From an uncultured Oscillospiraceae bacterium (GTDB lineage: Bacteria > Bacillota_A > Clostridia > Oscillospirales > Acutalibacteraceae), in the NCBI GenBank assembly GCA_910589395.1, contig CAJUTL010000003.1, forward strand, positions 50,166 through 114,165: a stretch of 64,000 nucleotides of DNA, read 5' to 3'. The position numbers were made by a program, and so were the translations under genes. A model generated the notes under the pieces. It was not told where the DNA came from, did no database searches, and saw only the letters and a program-made list of their open reading frames with translations. Each line of letters opens with the position of its first letter. Position 1 is the stretch's first letter. Positions 35,520 through 44,447 of this stretch are shown here, in pieces.

Positions 35520-36713
35520 TTATAAATCGTAGTTTACTTTTCCCTGCTGAATGGCGTCCCACAGGGGGGACATGGAGCGCAGGCGCTCGATGATAGGGGG
35601 CAGGGTCTCCAAAATGTAGTCCACGTCCTCTTCCGTGTTGCAGTCCCCCAGGGAAAGCCGCACGGAGCCGTGAGCCACCTCATGGGGCAGCCCAATGGAA
35701 AGCAGCACATGGCTGGGGTCCAGAGAGCCGCTGGTGCAGGCGGAGCCGGAGGAAGCGCAGATCCCTTTGAGATCCAGCATTAAAAGAAGAGACTCTCCCT
35801 CCACGCCCTCAAAGCAGAAGCTGACGTTGCCTGGCAGCCGATGCTCCCGGTCGCCGTTCAAGTGGCTGCGGGGAATTTTGGAAAGCCCCTCGATCAGCTT
35901 GTCCCGCAGGGGCGTCAGCCGGGCGGCCCGTTCCTCTATGGTGGAGCAGGCGTGCTTCATGGCAACGCCCAGCCCAACGATCCCCGCCACGTTTTCTGTG
36001 CCGGCCCGTTTTCCCCGTTCCTGGGCGCCGCCGTCCAGAAGGGTTTGAAGAACCGTGCCGTTTCGCACATACAAAGCGCCCACGCCCTTGGGCGCATGGA
36101 GCTTGTGGCCGCTGAGAGAAAGCAGGTCGATATTCTGCTCTTTTACGTTGATTTCCACATTCCCCACAGCCTGTACCGCGTCGGTGTGAAACAGCACGCC
36201 GTGCCGCTTGCAGATGGCTCCGATCGCGGCAATGGGCTGAATGGTGCCGATCTCATTGTTGGCGTACATAATGGTGACAAGAGCCGTTCGATCCGTGATG
36301 GCGGCCTCTACTTCTTCAGGACGGACAATGCCGTTTCTGTGTACGTCCAGATAGGTGACGGTAAAGCCCTCTTTTTCCAGTGCGGCACAGGTGTGCAGCA
36401 CCGCGTGATGCTCGAAGGCGGTGGTGATAATGTGATCTTTGCCCTTGCTTCGAAGGGTTCGGGCCGCACCCTTAATGGCCCAGTTGTCGCTTTCACTGCC
36501 GCAGCCGGTAAAATAGATCTCTCTTTGGTCGGCCCCCAGGCACTGAGCTGCTGTGGCTCTGGCTTCCTCCAGAGCAGCCTTTGCCTCCTGCCCCAGCCCG
36601 TAAAGGCTGGAGGGGTTTCCGTAAGCCTCCCGGTAAAAGGGGAGCATCGCTTCCAGAACCTCGGGCGAAACAGCGGTGGTGGCGGCGTTATCCGCATAAA
36701 CCGTTTTCCTCAT
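35520..36713 (-). CDS. iscS: Cysteine desulfurase, NifS/IscS type (397 aa)
   Basis: PLP enzyme that supplies sulfur to the adjacent scaffold. N-terminus VYADNAATTAVSPEV, PLP-Lys in LLSLSGHKLHAPKG, catalytic Cys loop in SGSACTSGSLDPSHVL. ATG at 36713 is used; a GTG four codons upstream sits closer to AAGGAAAGGAA and is possible. No IscR-like regulator is seen next to it. Confidence 0.94.
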   Translation of the reverse strand: MRKTVYADNAATTAVSPEVLEAMLPFYREAYGNPSSLYGLGQEAKAALEEARATAAQCLGADQREIYFTGCGSESDNWAIKGAARTLRSKGKDHIITTAFEHHAVLHTCAALEKEGFTVTYLDVHRNGIVRPEEVEAAITDRTALVTIMYANNEIGTIQPIAAIGAICKRHGVLFHTDAVQAVGNVEINVKEQNIDLLSLSGHKLHAPKGVGALYVRNGTVLQTLLDGGAQERGKRAGTENVAGIVGLGVAMKHACSTIEERAARLTPLRDKLIEGLSKIPRSHLNGDREHRLPGNVSFCFEGVEGESLLLMLDLKGICASSGSACTSGSLDPSHVLLSIGLPHEVAHGSVRLSLGDCNTEEDVDYILETLPPIIERLRSMSPLWDAIQQGKVNYDL

Positions 36714-36966
36714 AGGAATGACCACGTTCCTTTCCTTATTTTCAGGCAGCCCGCACAACTCTAAGGTGCGGCGTTGCCATAGTTTTTGTCAGAACAGGTT
36801 TAATATACACCTTTTTAGTATACTTTTCAATACCCCAAAGCGGACTTTGAAAAAATTTTTTCACGCTTTCAGGCAAAAAGCGGAATAACAGTCACGATTT
36901 CGGCAAAAACTGGAAAAGAAAGGGTCTTGTGAGGCGGGGAGCGAAGGCTTTCCAAAAGAATCCGGC

Positions 36967-36995
36967 TTGACAGCATTGCCCGGAAAAGGTAAAAT
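36967..36995 (+). promoter_or_regulatory. Strong sigma-A-type promoter upstream of RNase J
   Basis: TTGACA (36967-36972), 17-bp spacer, TAAAAT (36990-36995). Transcription would start near 37002, about 350 nt before the GTG start. The 638-bp gap has no credible gene. Confidence 0.65.
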
Positions 36996-36998
36996 ATA

Positions 36999-37047
36999 GG
37001 AAAAGCAAAGTCAGACGGGGATAGGATCCGCGTACTTTTGCTTTTCC
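36999..37047 (+). other. 5' leader hairpin(s) of the RNase J transcript
   Basis: GGAAAAGCAAA (36999-37009) pairs perfectly with TTTGCTTTTCC (37037-37047) at the predicted 5' end. A second GC-rich hairpin, AAGCGCCGG/CCGGCGCTT, lies near 37178-37203. Together these give a structured leader, perhaps for auto-control by RNase J; function inferred. Confidence 0.45.
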
Positions 37048-37351
37048 AGTTTTGGATCATTTTGCGGTGAGACCGCTTTTGATAGAACGGATTCAGAAAA
37101 GGCAGCGGGTGAACATTCGCCTGCCGGAAGCGCCGAAGGCTTCCGGGCCGGATCGTCGAAAGCAGAAAACAGGCAGAAAGCGCCGGGGAAATATCCGGCG
37201 CTTCTGGTGTTATTCCGTTTTTTGAGGGTCCGGCAGGCCGTTGTGCGCAAAAAAGCAGCGCCACGGCATTTTGGTAAAGCAGGGAAAAGCCGCTGCCATT
37301 TTGTGAAGACAAATTTTTAATTTTACTTTGAAAAAACAGGAGGAAATTACA

Positions 37352-39490
37352 GTGGCAGAGAAAAACAGCCGCCCCCGCCGGACGCCGGCAAGCAACGGAA
37401 ACACAGGCAGGAAGCAGGATCAGGTTCTCAGCGGCGCCATGGACGCGCCTCAGATCGGAAAGATCGCCGGGCCGAAGAAACCGGCTGCGGGGCAGCGGCG
37501 GAAGCCGGAAAGCGGAGCGAAGCGTTCGCAGTCCGGGGAGGCCGGACAGGAAAAGACCCCTAAAAACAGTTCAGCGGGAAAGAGCACGCCGAAGGCTGGA
37601 ACAGCCAGGCGTACCCCGCCTAAAAAAGCGGGAGCTCCCAAAGCGGAACCCGCACAGAAAACGGAACAGAAAAAAGCGGCAGGAAGCCGGGGCGGCCAGT
37701 CCCGCAGGCGCCAAAACCTCGGAACCGCGCCCATCGCCGCGGCACAGCAGGCACAGGCCGCTCAACAGGCGGCCGCGGCGGAAGCCTCGGCGCGGCCCCA
37801 GCAAAAGAAGGGAAGGGGCCGGCAGAAAGTGAAGCCTCCCATTCGGGCCTATTTTCTGGGAGGCCTCAACGAGATCGGCAAGAATTTTACCGTGTATGAA
37901 TGTCAGGGCGATATGGTCATCGTTGACTGCGGCCTCAGCTTTCCCGATGAGGAAATGCTGGGGGTGGATCTGGTGATCCCGGATTTCACCTTTGTGGAAA
38001 AAAACAGAGATAAAATTCGGGGCATCGTGATCACCCACGGCCATGAGGATCATATCGGAGCGATCCCTTATCTTTTGAAAAAGCTGAATGTGCCGGTATA
38101 CGCCACCGCGCTGACAGTGGGACTGATCGAAGGAAAGCTTCAGGAGCACGGCCTTACCGGGTCTGCCCGGCTTTTCGTGACCCCTCCGGGTTCCAGAATC
38201 CGCATGGGGTGCATGGAGATCGAATTGATCCATGTAAACCATTCTATTGCGGACGCCGTGGCGCTGGCCATTCACAGTCCGGCGGGCGTGGTGGTGCACA
38301 CCGGAGATTTCAAAATAGATTGCACCCCCGCCGAGGGCAGAATGATCGACTTAGCCAGGTTCGCGGAGCTGGGAAAGGAAGGCGTGCTGGCCCTGCTGGC
38401 GGATTCCACCAACGCGGAGCGCCCCGGCTATACCCAGACAGAGCAAACGGTCAATAATTCCCTGGACGCCCTGTTCCAGCGGGCGGAAGGCAAGCGCATT
38501 ATCGTGGCGACCTTCGCTTCCTCCATCAGCCGGGTGCAGATGATCATCAACTGTGCCGTGAAGTATGGGCGCAAGGTGGCCCTTTCCGGCAGAAGCATGG
38601 TGAATGTGATGGGCATTGCCAGCGAGCTGGGGTATCTGCATATTCCGGATGGCGTGCTGGTGGATCTGAACCTCATCAACCGCTATGAGCCGGGGCAGCT
38701 GGTGCTGATCACTACAGGAAGCCAGGGAGAGCCCATGTCCGCCTTGACCAGAATGGCATTTTCCGACCACCGGCAGGTGGCCATCAATCCCAATGATTTT
38801 ATCATTCTCTCCGCCCGGCCCATTCCCGGCAACGAAAAGACCGTAGGGGCCGTGGTAGATGAGCTTTTGAAGCAGGGCTGTACCGTGATCTATGAATCCA
38901 TGTACGAGGTACATGTGTCCGGCCACGCCTGCCAGGAGGAATTGAAGCTCATGCAGGGGCTGACAAAGCCCAAATACTTTATTCCCGTTCACGGTGAGCA
39001 AAAGCACCTGCAAAAGCACGCCGGGCTGGCTATGGCCATGGGAATGCCGAGGGAGAATATTTTTATCGGTACCATTGGCAATGTGCTGGAGCTGCATGAG
39101 GACCATATGCGGCAGCTGGGAGACGTTCCCGCCGGCAGCGTCATGGTGGACGGCCTGGGCGTTGGCGATGTGGGCAGCGTAGTACTGCGGGACAGAAAGC
39201 ATCTGGCGGAGGACGGCCTGATCGTGGCGGTCTGCTCTATCGATTCCAACTCCGGCCATGTGGTTTCCGGCCCGGATATCGTATCCCGGGGCTTTGTGTA
39301 TGTCAGAGAATCAGAACAGCTTATGGACGAAGCGCGAAAGCTGGTGTATAATACTCTGGAAAGCTGTGCAAGAGAGCACGTCCGTGACTGGACGGGGCTG
39401 AAGCAGAATGTGAAGGAAGAGCTTTCCCGGTTCCTGTACCGGAAGACCCAGCGCAATCCGATGATCCTGCCGATCATTATGGAAGTGTAA
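37352..39490 (+). CDS. rnj: Ribonuclease J with long basic N-terminal extension (712 aa)
   Basis: Metallo-beta-lactamase/beta-CASP nuclease with 5'-3' exo and endo activity in mRNA decay. Metal motif HGHEDH (229-234), the VHTGDFKID region, beta-CASP motifs, and the C-terminal domain ending in RNPMILPIIMEV. The GTG at 37352 follows AGGAGG and is preferred over the TTG upstream. The first about 155 residues are low-complexity, rich in Lys/Arg/Ala/Pro/Gln, against a usual protein length near 555; the tail probably binds RNA or protein partners. First gene of the housekeeping operon. Confidence 0.94.
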   Translation: MAEKNSRPRRTPASNGNTGRKQDQVLSGAMDAPQIGKIAGPKKPAAGQRRKPESGAKRSQSGEAGQEKTPKNSSAGKSTPKAGTARRTPPKKAGAPKAEPAQKTEQKKAAGSRGGQSRRRQNLGTAPIAAAQQAQAAQQAAAAEASARPQQKKGRGRQKVKPPIRAYFLGGLNEIGKNFTVYECQGDMVIVDCGLSFPDEEMLGVDLVIPDFTFVEKNRDKIRGIVITHGHEDHIGAIPYLLKKLNVPVYATALTVGLIEGKLQEHGLTGSARLFVTPPGSRIRMGCMEIELIHVNHSIADAVALAIHSPAGVVVHTGDFKIDCTPAEGRMIDLARFAELGKEGVLALLADSTNAERPGYTQTEQTVNNSLDALFQRAEGKRIIVATFASSISRVQMIINCAVKYGRKVALSGRSMVNVMGIASELGYLHIPDGVLVDLNLINRYEPGQLVLITTGSQGEPMSALTRMAFSDHRQVAINPNDFIILSARPIPGNEKTVGAVVDELLKQGCTVIYESMYEVHVSGHACQEELKLMQGLTKPKYFIPVHGEQKHLQKHAGLAMAMGMPRENIFIGTIGNVLELHEDHMRQLGDVPAGSVMVDGLGVGDVGSVVLRDRKHLAEDGLIVAVCSIDSNSGHVVSGPDIVSRGFVYVRESEQLMDEARKLVYNTLESCAREHVRDWTGLKQNVKEELSRFLYRKTQRNPMILPIIMEV

Positions 39491-39546
39491 GGGCTTTTAC
39501 CGCAAAAAGGAACGGCGAGGAAGGCGAAAGGGCGGGGTGAAGTACA

Positions 39547-41520
39547 GTGCGCAGGAAAAAGGTTTGGGTGATCTCTCCTCTTTTTTATCTGATGGCGGCG
39601 GGCATGATTGTTATGGCGGTCATCACCTATCGCTTTAATAAGATCGCCGCCGCGGTGGAGTTGACGGCGGCGGTGCTCGCGCTGCTTTCTGTATTCACCT
39701 CCGACATTTTGTACCGCAGAAATGTGTCTCTGGCTGTAAAAAGCGCGAAGCGGGTGCTGACCGCCGAGGAACGGCATGCCCTTGATGAATTTGCCCTGCC
39801 TGTGGCGGTGGCGGCCCCGGCGGGAGATATTGTATGGGCCAACGAGGCATTCTCCGCCAGCCTGTGCGGCGGCGGAGAATATCTGGGAGAAAATATCCTT
39901 CGGTTCCTTTACCCCAAAACCTTTCGGCAGGTCATGGGGGAGAAGGGCGCGGCGGTTTCCTACCGGGGGCGGGAATATACGGTATACAGCGCCCGGGCAA
40001 AGGCAGGTTACATTTTTTATTTTGTGGACGATACCTACTTTAAGGCCATTCACAAGGAATACCGGGAAAAGAAAACGGTAGTGTGTGTGGCGGTATTTGA
40101 TAATCAGGAAGAATTGATCCGAAACAGCTCCGGCGGCGATGATTCCCGGATCACGGCCGATGTGGAGGCCGTGCTGCGCCGTTGGGCGGTGGAGGATATG
40201 GGCGGCTTTATCCGCCGGCTGAACAACGGCCGGTATCTGGTGGTCACAGACGACGCCCATGTGGAGGCCGCCAAGCAGCGGCGATTCCGCATGCTGGACG
40301 ATGTACGGGAGGTAAAAAGCGCCAGTGGCATGAGCGCCACGGTGTCCATCGGCGTGGGCCGGGGCGCGGATACCGCCGCGGAAAGCGAGCGCTGGGCCCG
40401 GCAGGCCCTGGATATGGCTCTGGGCCGAGGCGGCGACCAGGTGGCGGTAAAGCAGCAGGGCGATACTTACGAGTTTTTCGGCGGCCTTTCCAAGGGTGTG
40501 GAAAAGCGGGATAAAGTGCGTACCAGGGTCATTGCCGCCACGCTCTCCGACCATGTAAAGGGCAGCGACCATGTGTTTCTCATGGGCCACAGAAATTCCG
40601 ACCTGGACAGTATCGGCGCCGCGGTGGGAATGTGGGCGGCTATTCGCAAGGGGCTGGAAAAGCCCGCCAGCATCGTCCTGAACAGGGGACAAACGCTGGC
40701 AGGAGCGCTGGTGGACCGTGTAGAGGAAGCCTATGGGCAGGAAGAGGCCCTGTTTATTTCTCCCGCTGAGGCAATGCAGAGCGCCACGGAGCGCTCCCTG
40801 TTGATTGTAGTGGATACCCACTCGGTGAATTTTGTAGAGAACTCCGATCTGCTGGAGCATATTCCCCGGATCGTGGTGATCGACCATCACAGAATGATGA
40901 TCTCTCACATCAAAAACGCTCTGATCTTCTATCATGAGCCCTATGCCAGCTCCGCCTCCGAAATGGTAACAGAGCTGGTGCAGTACATCAGAGGCTCCGC
41001 CATTGACAGCATCGATGCCGAGGCGCTGATGGCCGGCATTGCGCTGGATACGAAAAATTTTGTGCTGAAAACAGGTGTGCGAACCTTTGAGGCTTCCGCC
41101 TTCCTGCGCAGGCGCGGAGCTGATACCGTAACGGTAAAGAAGCTGTTTTCCAATACGCTAGACAGCTATAAGCAAAAGGCCCAGCTGGTGTCCGGGGCGG
41201 AGCTTTATAAGGGCTGCGCCATTGCCACCTCCAACTGGGATTTTGAGGATCTGCGGGTAGCGGCGGCCCAGGCTGCCGACGAGCTTTTGTCCATTCAGGG
41301 GGTGCGGGCTTCTTTCGTGCTGTACCGCACCGGGACCGATGTGAATATCTCTGCCCGAAGCCTGGGAGATATCAATGTGCAGGTGATCTTGGAGGAATTC
41401 GGCGGCGGCGGCCATTTTACCCAGGCCGGAGCCCAGATCAAGAACATCAGCATGAGCGACGCCCGCCGGGCGCTGGTTCGCACGCTGGACGTGAAGCTTC
41501 AGGAAACTGCGGCAAATTAG
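39547..41520 (+). CDS. gdpP: Cyclic-di-AMP phosphodiesterase GdpP (DHH/DHHA1, 657 aa)
   Basis: Two N-terminal membrane helices (about 5-27 and 35-55), a PAS-like domain (about 80-160), a degenerate GGDEF domain (170-300), then DHH with HRNSDLDSIGA, VVDTHS and VIDHHRM and the DHHA1 GGGGHFTQAGAQ motif. This is the standard architecture of the membrane c-di-AMP hydrolase. GTG start at 39547. Order gdpP - (phosphorylase) - rplI - dnaB is the usual Firmicutes arrangement. Confidence 0.95.
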   Translation: MRRKKVWVISPLFYLMAAGMIVMAVITYRFNKIAAAVELTAAVLALLSVFTSDILYRRNVSLAVKSAKRVLTAEERHALDEFALPVAVAAPAGDIVWANEAFSASLCGGGEYLGENILRFLYPKTFRQVMGEKGAAVSYRGREYTVYSARAKAGYIFYFVDDTYFKAIHKEYREKKTVVCVAVFDNQEELIRNSSGGDDSRITADVEAVLRRWAVEDMGGFIRRLNNGRYLVVTDDAHVEAAKQRRFRMLDDVREVKSASGMSATVSIGVGRGADTAAESERWARQALDMALGRGGDQVAVKQQGDTYEFFGGLSKGVEKRDKVRTRVIAATLSDHVKGSDHVFLMGHRNSDLDSIGAAVGMWAAIRKGLEKPASIVLNRGQTLAGALVDRVEEAYGQEEALFISPAEAMQSATERSLLIVVDTHSVNFVENSDLLEHIPRIVVIDHHRMMISHIKNALIFYHEPYASSASEMVTELVQYIRGSAIDSIDAEALMAGIALDTKNFVLKTGVRTFEASAFLRRRGADTVTVKKLFSNTLDSYKQKAQLVSGAELYKGCAIATSNWDFEDLRVAAAQAADELLSIQGVRASFVLYRTGTDVNISARSLGDINVQVILEEFGGGGHFTQAGAQIKNISMSDARRALVRTLDVKLQETAAN

Positions 41521-41535
41521 AGAGGTGCTCGCAAA

Positions 41536-42312
41536 ATGATATACGATGAGTTTGATTCGGAGCGCCGGGCAATTATCAATCCGGAGGAATGCTGCCGCCC
41601 GGTAGAGGGGTTTCCAGAGCTCTGTATCGGCGTTTTTTCCAAGCCGATTATGGACTGGGTGCTGAAACGCTTTGGAGGTCTGGAAATCAGCCGCTTTAGT
41701 TGCTGTACCGGCACATTTCCAATTTATGAGGTAGAGGCCTATGGCGCCAAGGCGGCGGTATACATGCCCATGATAGGCGGCCCGGCCGCTGCTTCCGTCC
41801 TGGAGGAAAGTATCCCCAAGGGCGGAAAGTATTTTGTGTTTTTTGGCGCTGCGGGAGTGCTGGTAAAAAATGTTTCTCACGGAAAATTGCTGCTGCCTAC
41901 CGCCGCAATCCGGGACGAGGGCCTGTCTTACCACTATCTGCCTGCGTCAGATGAGGTGGAGCTGTCTCCGGCGGATGTGAACGCCTGCCGGGCCGCTATG
42001 ACGGAGCTGGGAGTTCCCTATACGGAAGGAAAAACCTGGACTACCGATGCCTTCTACCGCGAGACCCGCGCAAAAGCCTCCAGGCGGAAGGAGCAGGGCT
42101 GCATTTCGGTAGAAATGGAATGCGCCAGCCTGGCGGCAGTCGCCCGATTCCGGGGAGTGCACTTCGCGGAGTTTTTCTACGCCACTGATACCGTGGACGA
42201 TGCGGGCTGGAATGGCGGTATTTTACATGAAAAGGGCGCCGGCTTGGAAGAAATATGTTTCCGCACAGCGGTAGAGACCGGAAAACGGATGAAACTGCTA
42301 GAAAGTACATAA
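41536..42312 (+). CDS. Nucleoside phosphorylase (uridine phosphorylase/PNP_UDP family, 258 aa)
   Basis: Phosphorolytic nucleoside-cleaving enzyme. GVFSKPIMDWVLKRF, phosphate and base-binding segment FVFFGAAGVLVKNV, and the ribose-binding signature SVEMECASLAAVARFRG with the Glu-Met-Glu triad. Length matches UdP-type enzymes. Inserted between gdpP and rplI, which are normally adjacent; 15 bp after gdpP. Nucleobase preference unknown. Confidence 0.88.
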   Translation: MIYDEFDSERRAIINPEECCRPVEGFPELCIGVFSKPIMDWVLKRFGGLEISRFSCCTGTFPIYEVEAYGAKAAVYMPMIGGPAAASVLEESIPKGGKYFVFFGAAGVLVKNVSHGKLLLPTAAIRDEGLSYHYLPASDEVELSPADVNACRAAMTELGVPYTEGKTWTTDAFYRETRAKASRRKEQGCISVEMECASLAAVARFRGVHFAEFFYATDTVDDAGWNGGILHEKGAGLEEICFRTAVETGKRMKLLEST

Positions 42313-42340
42313 AAATTCTGTCAGGAAAGGATGAGCAAAG

Positions 42341-42790
42341 ATGAAGGTAGTATTGCTGCAGGACGTAAAGTCCATTGGAAAAAAAGGAGAGCTTGTCAAT
42401 GTCTCCGACGGGTACGCAAGGAATTTCCTGCTGCCCAGGAAGCTTGCGAAGGAAGCCAACGCCCAGGCCATGAACGAGCTGAAAAACGCCGAGGCGGCCA
42501 AGGAGTATAAGATCAAAACTGAAACAGAGCAGGCGCAGAAAAACGCCGACGCTCTTTCCGGAAAGACCCTGAAGATCTATGGGAAAGCCGGACAGGGCGG
42601 AAAGCTGTTTGGCTCTGTTACCGCAAAGGAGATTGCCGAGGAGATCGGAAAGCAGTTTGGGGTAGAGGTGGAAAAGCGGAAGATCGTGCTGGAAAATGAT
42701 ATCAAGGCTTTTGGTACTTACAATTTCGACGTGAAATTCTACAGCGGCATTACCGCCACCCTGAGTGTGGCGGTCTGCGAGAAGCAGTAA
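42341..42790 (+). CDS. rplI: 50S ribosomal protein L9 (149 aa)
   Basis: N-terminal domain MKVVLLQDVKSIGKKGELVNVSDGYARNFLLP, the long connecting helix, and a C-terminal 23S-binding domain (LFGSVTAKEIAEEI). Canonical length. AGGAAAGGATGAG site. Followed by a REP-type repeat before dnaB. Confidence 0.97.
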   Translation: MKVVLLQDVKSIGKKGELVNVSDGYARNFLLPRKLAKEANAQAMNELKNAEAAKEYKIKTETEQAQKNADALSGKTLKIYGKAGQGGKLFGSVTAKEIAEEIGKQFGVEVEKRKIVLENDIKAFGTYNFDVKFYSGITATLSVAVCEKQ

Positions 42791-42896
42791 TTAGTCGTTA
42801 GTTGTTAGTCGTTAGAGAAGGGCAAAGCAATTAGGAATTAGCAACGAGAAATGAGCAATTATTAAGGCAAAATCAGTGACTAATCGTAACTTACTT

Positions 42897-42968
42897 GTAG
42901 GGACAGCCCTCCGGGCTGTCCGCAAGTTACGTGCAAAGCCCACAGACAGCCCGGAGGGCTGTCCCTAC
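42897..42968. repeat. REP-type paired palindrome between rplI and dnaB
   Basis: Two 24-bp arms (42897-42920 and 42945-42968) are perfect reverse complements; each arm is itself a hairpin GACAGCCC-TCC-GGGCTGTC. The rest of the 283-bp gap holds runs of TTAGTCGTTAGTTGTTAG-like low-complexity sequence that also occur near 31820, 35030 and 59465. Confidence 0.8.
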
Positions 42969-43073
42969 AGTGTGTTGTCCTTTTTTATCAAAGCGCTGCG
43001 CAGCGCCGCCACCGTCCACCGTCCAGCATCTAGCATCTGGAATCTAGTATATCTATAACAAGGGGGGAATCCT

Positions 43074-44447
43074 ATGCCCTACGAAACAAACAGCCAGGCG
43101 GAGCCGGGGCTCAGCATGCCCTTTAGCCTGGAGGCGGAGCAGTCTGTGCTGGGCGCTGTGCTGCTGGAGCCCTCCTGCCTTGCCACGGTGGCGGAGATCC
43201 TGCCGAAGGCAGAGTATTTCTACGCGGTGAACAATCAGATGATCTACGGGGTCATGCTGGAAATGTTCACCCTGGGCCTGCCGGTGGATTTTGTCACCGT
43301 GCTGGAAAAACTGAAGGAAAATGAGGAATTTGACGAGGCCACCGGGAAGGTATATTTAACTCAGCTGGCCCAGCTGGTCCCTTCCCTTTCCAATGTGGCG
43401 GTCTATGCCAATATCGTTCGGGACAAGTACGATGTGCGCACGCTGATGCAGGCGGCCCGGCATATTCTGGACGATGCCAGCGAGGGCACGGAGGAATCCT
43501 CCCTGCTGCTGGATATGGCGGAGCAGCGGATCTTCGATATCCGTCAGGGAAAGAACATGCGGGGGCTTCAGCCGGTGCGGGAGATCCTGCTGGAGACCTT
43601 TGACCGCCTGGATCTGCTCAATTCCCCGGACAGAGATAAGTATAAGGGGATCCCTACCGGCATTGGAGAGCTGGATGCGCTGATCACGGGCCTGAACCGG
43701 TCAGATCTGATCGTTTTGGCCGCCCGTCCCGGTGTGGGAAAGACCAGCTTCGGCCTGAATATTGCCCGGCACGCTTCTGTTACCGGAAAGCGGCGGGTGG
43801 CCTTTTTCTCCCTGGAAATGGGCCGGGAGCAGCTGGTTTCCCGTCTGTTGTCCGCGGAAGCCGTGGTAGAGGGCAATAGGCTCCGCTCCGGAGACCTGAC
43901 CGAAGGAGATTGGGTCAAGCTGGTGGAAGCGGGAGATATTCTCTCCAAGGCGGAAATGTATTTTGACGATAACCCCAGTATCACCGTGCCGGAAATGAAG
44001 GCAAAGCTGCGCAGGCTGGGCGGTGTGGATCTGGTGCTGGTGGACTATTTGCAGCTGATGAATAGCGCCCGGCGTATCGATAACCGAGTGCAGGAAATTA
44101 CTGAAATTACCCGAAGTCTGAAAATCATGGCAAAGGAATTGGACGTGCCGGTGATCGCCATGTCTCAGCTGCGCCGTCCTACTGATCGGGCAAAGGATCA
44201 CAGGCCCGGCCTTTCCGAGCTGAGAGATTCCGGCTCTATCGAGCAGGATGCCGATATCGTGATCTTTCTCCATAGAGAAGCCTACAATGCCACCAGTGAA
44301 GGCGGGGAGATCACAGAAAATATGGACACGAACGCCGCGGAGATCATCGTGGCAAAAAACCGCCATGGCAGTACGGATACCATTCCGGTCCACTGGCAGG
44401 GTGAATATATGCGCTTTACCTCACGGGAGGTCATTCGCCATGAGTGA
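43074..44447 (+). CDS. dnaB: Replicative DNA helicase DnaB (457 aa)
   Basis: N-terminal DnaB domain (PFSLEAEQSVLGAVLLEPSCL), RecA-like C-terminal domain with Walker A AARPGVGKTSFGLNIA, Walker B LVLVDYLQLM, and the R-finger region AMSQLRRPTDRAKDHRPGLSEL. Full length. GGGGGGAAT site. The 3' end overlaps tilS by 8 bp. Confidence 0.97.
   Translation: MPYETNSQAEPGLSMPFSLEAEQSVLGAVLLEPSCLATVAEILPKAEYFYAVNNQMIYGVMLEMFTLGLPVDFVTVLEKLKENEEFDEATGKVYLTQLAQLVPSLSNVAVYANIVRDKYDVRTLMQAARHILDDASEGTEESSLLLDMAEQRIFDIRQGKNMRGLQPVREILLETFDRLDLLNSPDRDKYKGIPTGIGELDALITGLNRSDLIVLAARPGVGKTSFGLNIARHASVTGKRRVAFFSLEMGREQLVSRLLSAEAVVEGNRLRSGDLTEGDWVKLVEAGDILSKAEMYFDDNPSITVPEMKAKLRRLGGVDLVLVDYLQLMNSARRIDNRVQEITEITRSLKIMAKELDVPVIAMSQLRRPTDRAKDHRPGLSELRDSGSIEQDADIVIFLHREAYNATSEGGEITENMDTNAAEIIVAKNRHGSTDTIPVHWQGEYMRFTSREVIRHE

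Noticed and set aside
38989..40935. 648-aa open frame on the minus strand across rnj and gdpP
   Set aside because: Antisense of two conserved genes; composition is His/Gln-rich as expected for such shadows.
42897..42968. Possible CRISPR-like repeats
   Set aside because: The two arms are inverted, not direct, and there are no spacers; it is a REP-type palindrome.
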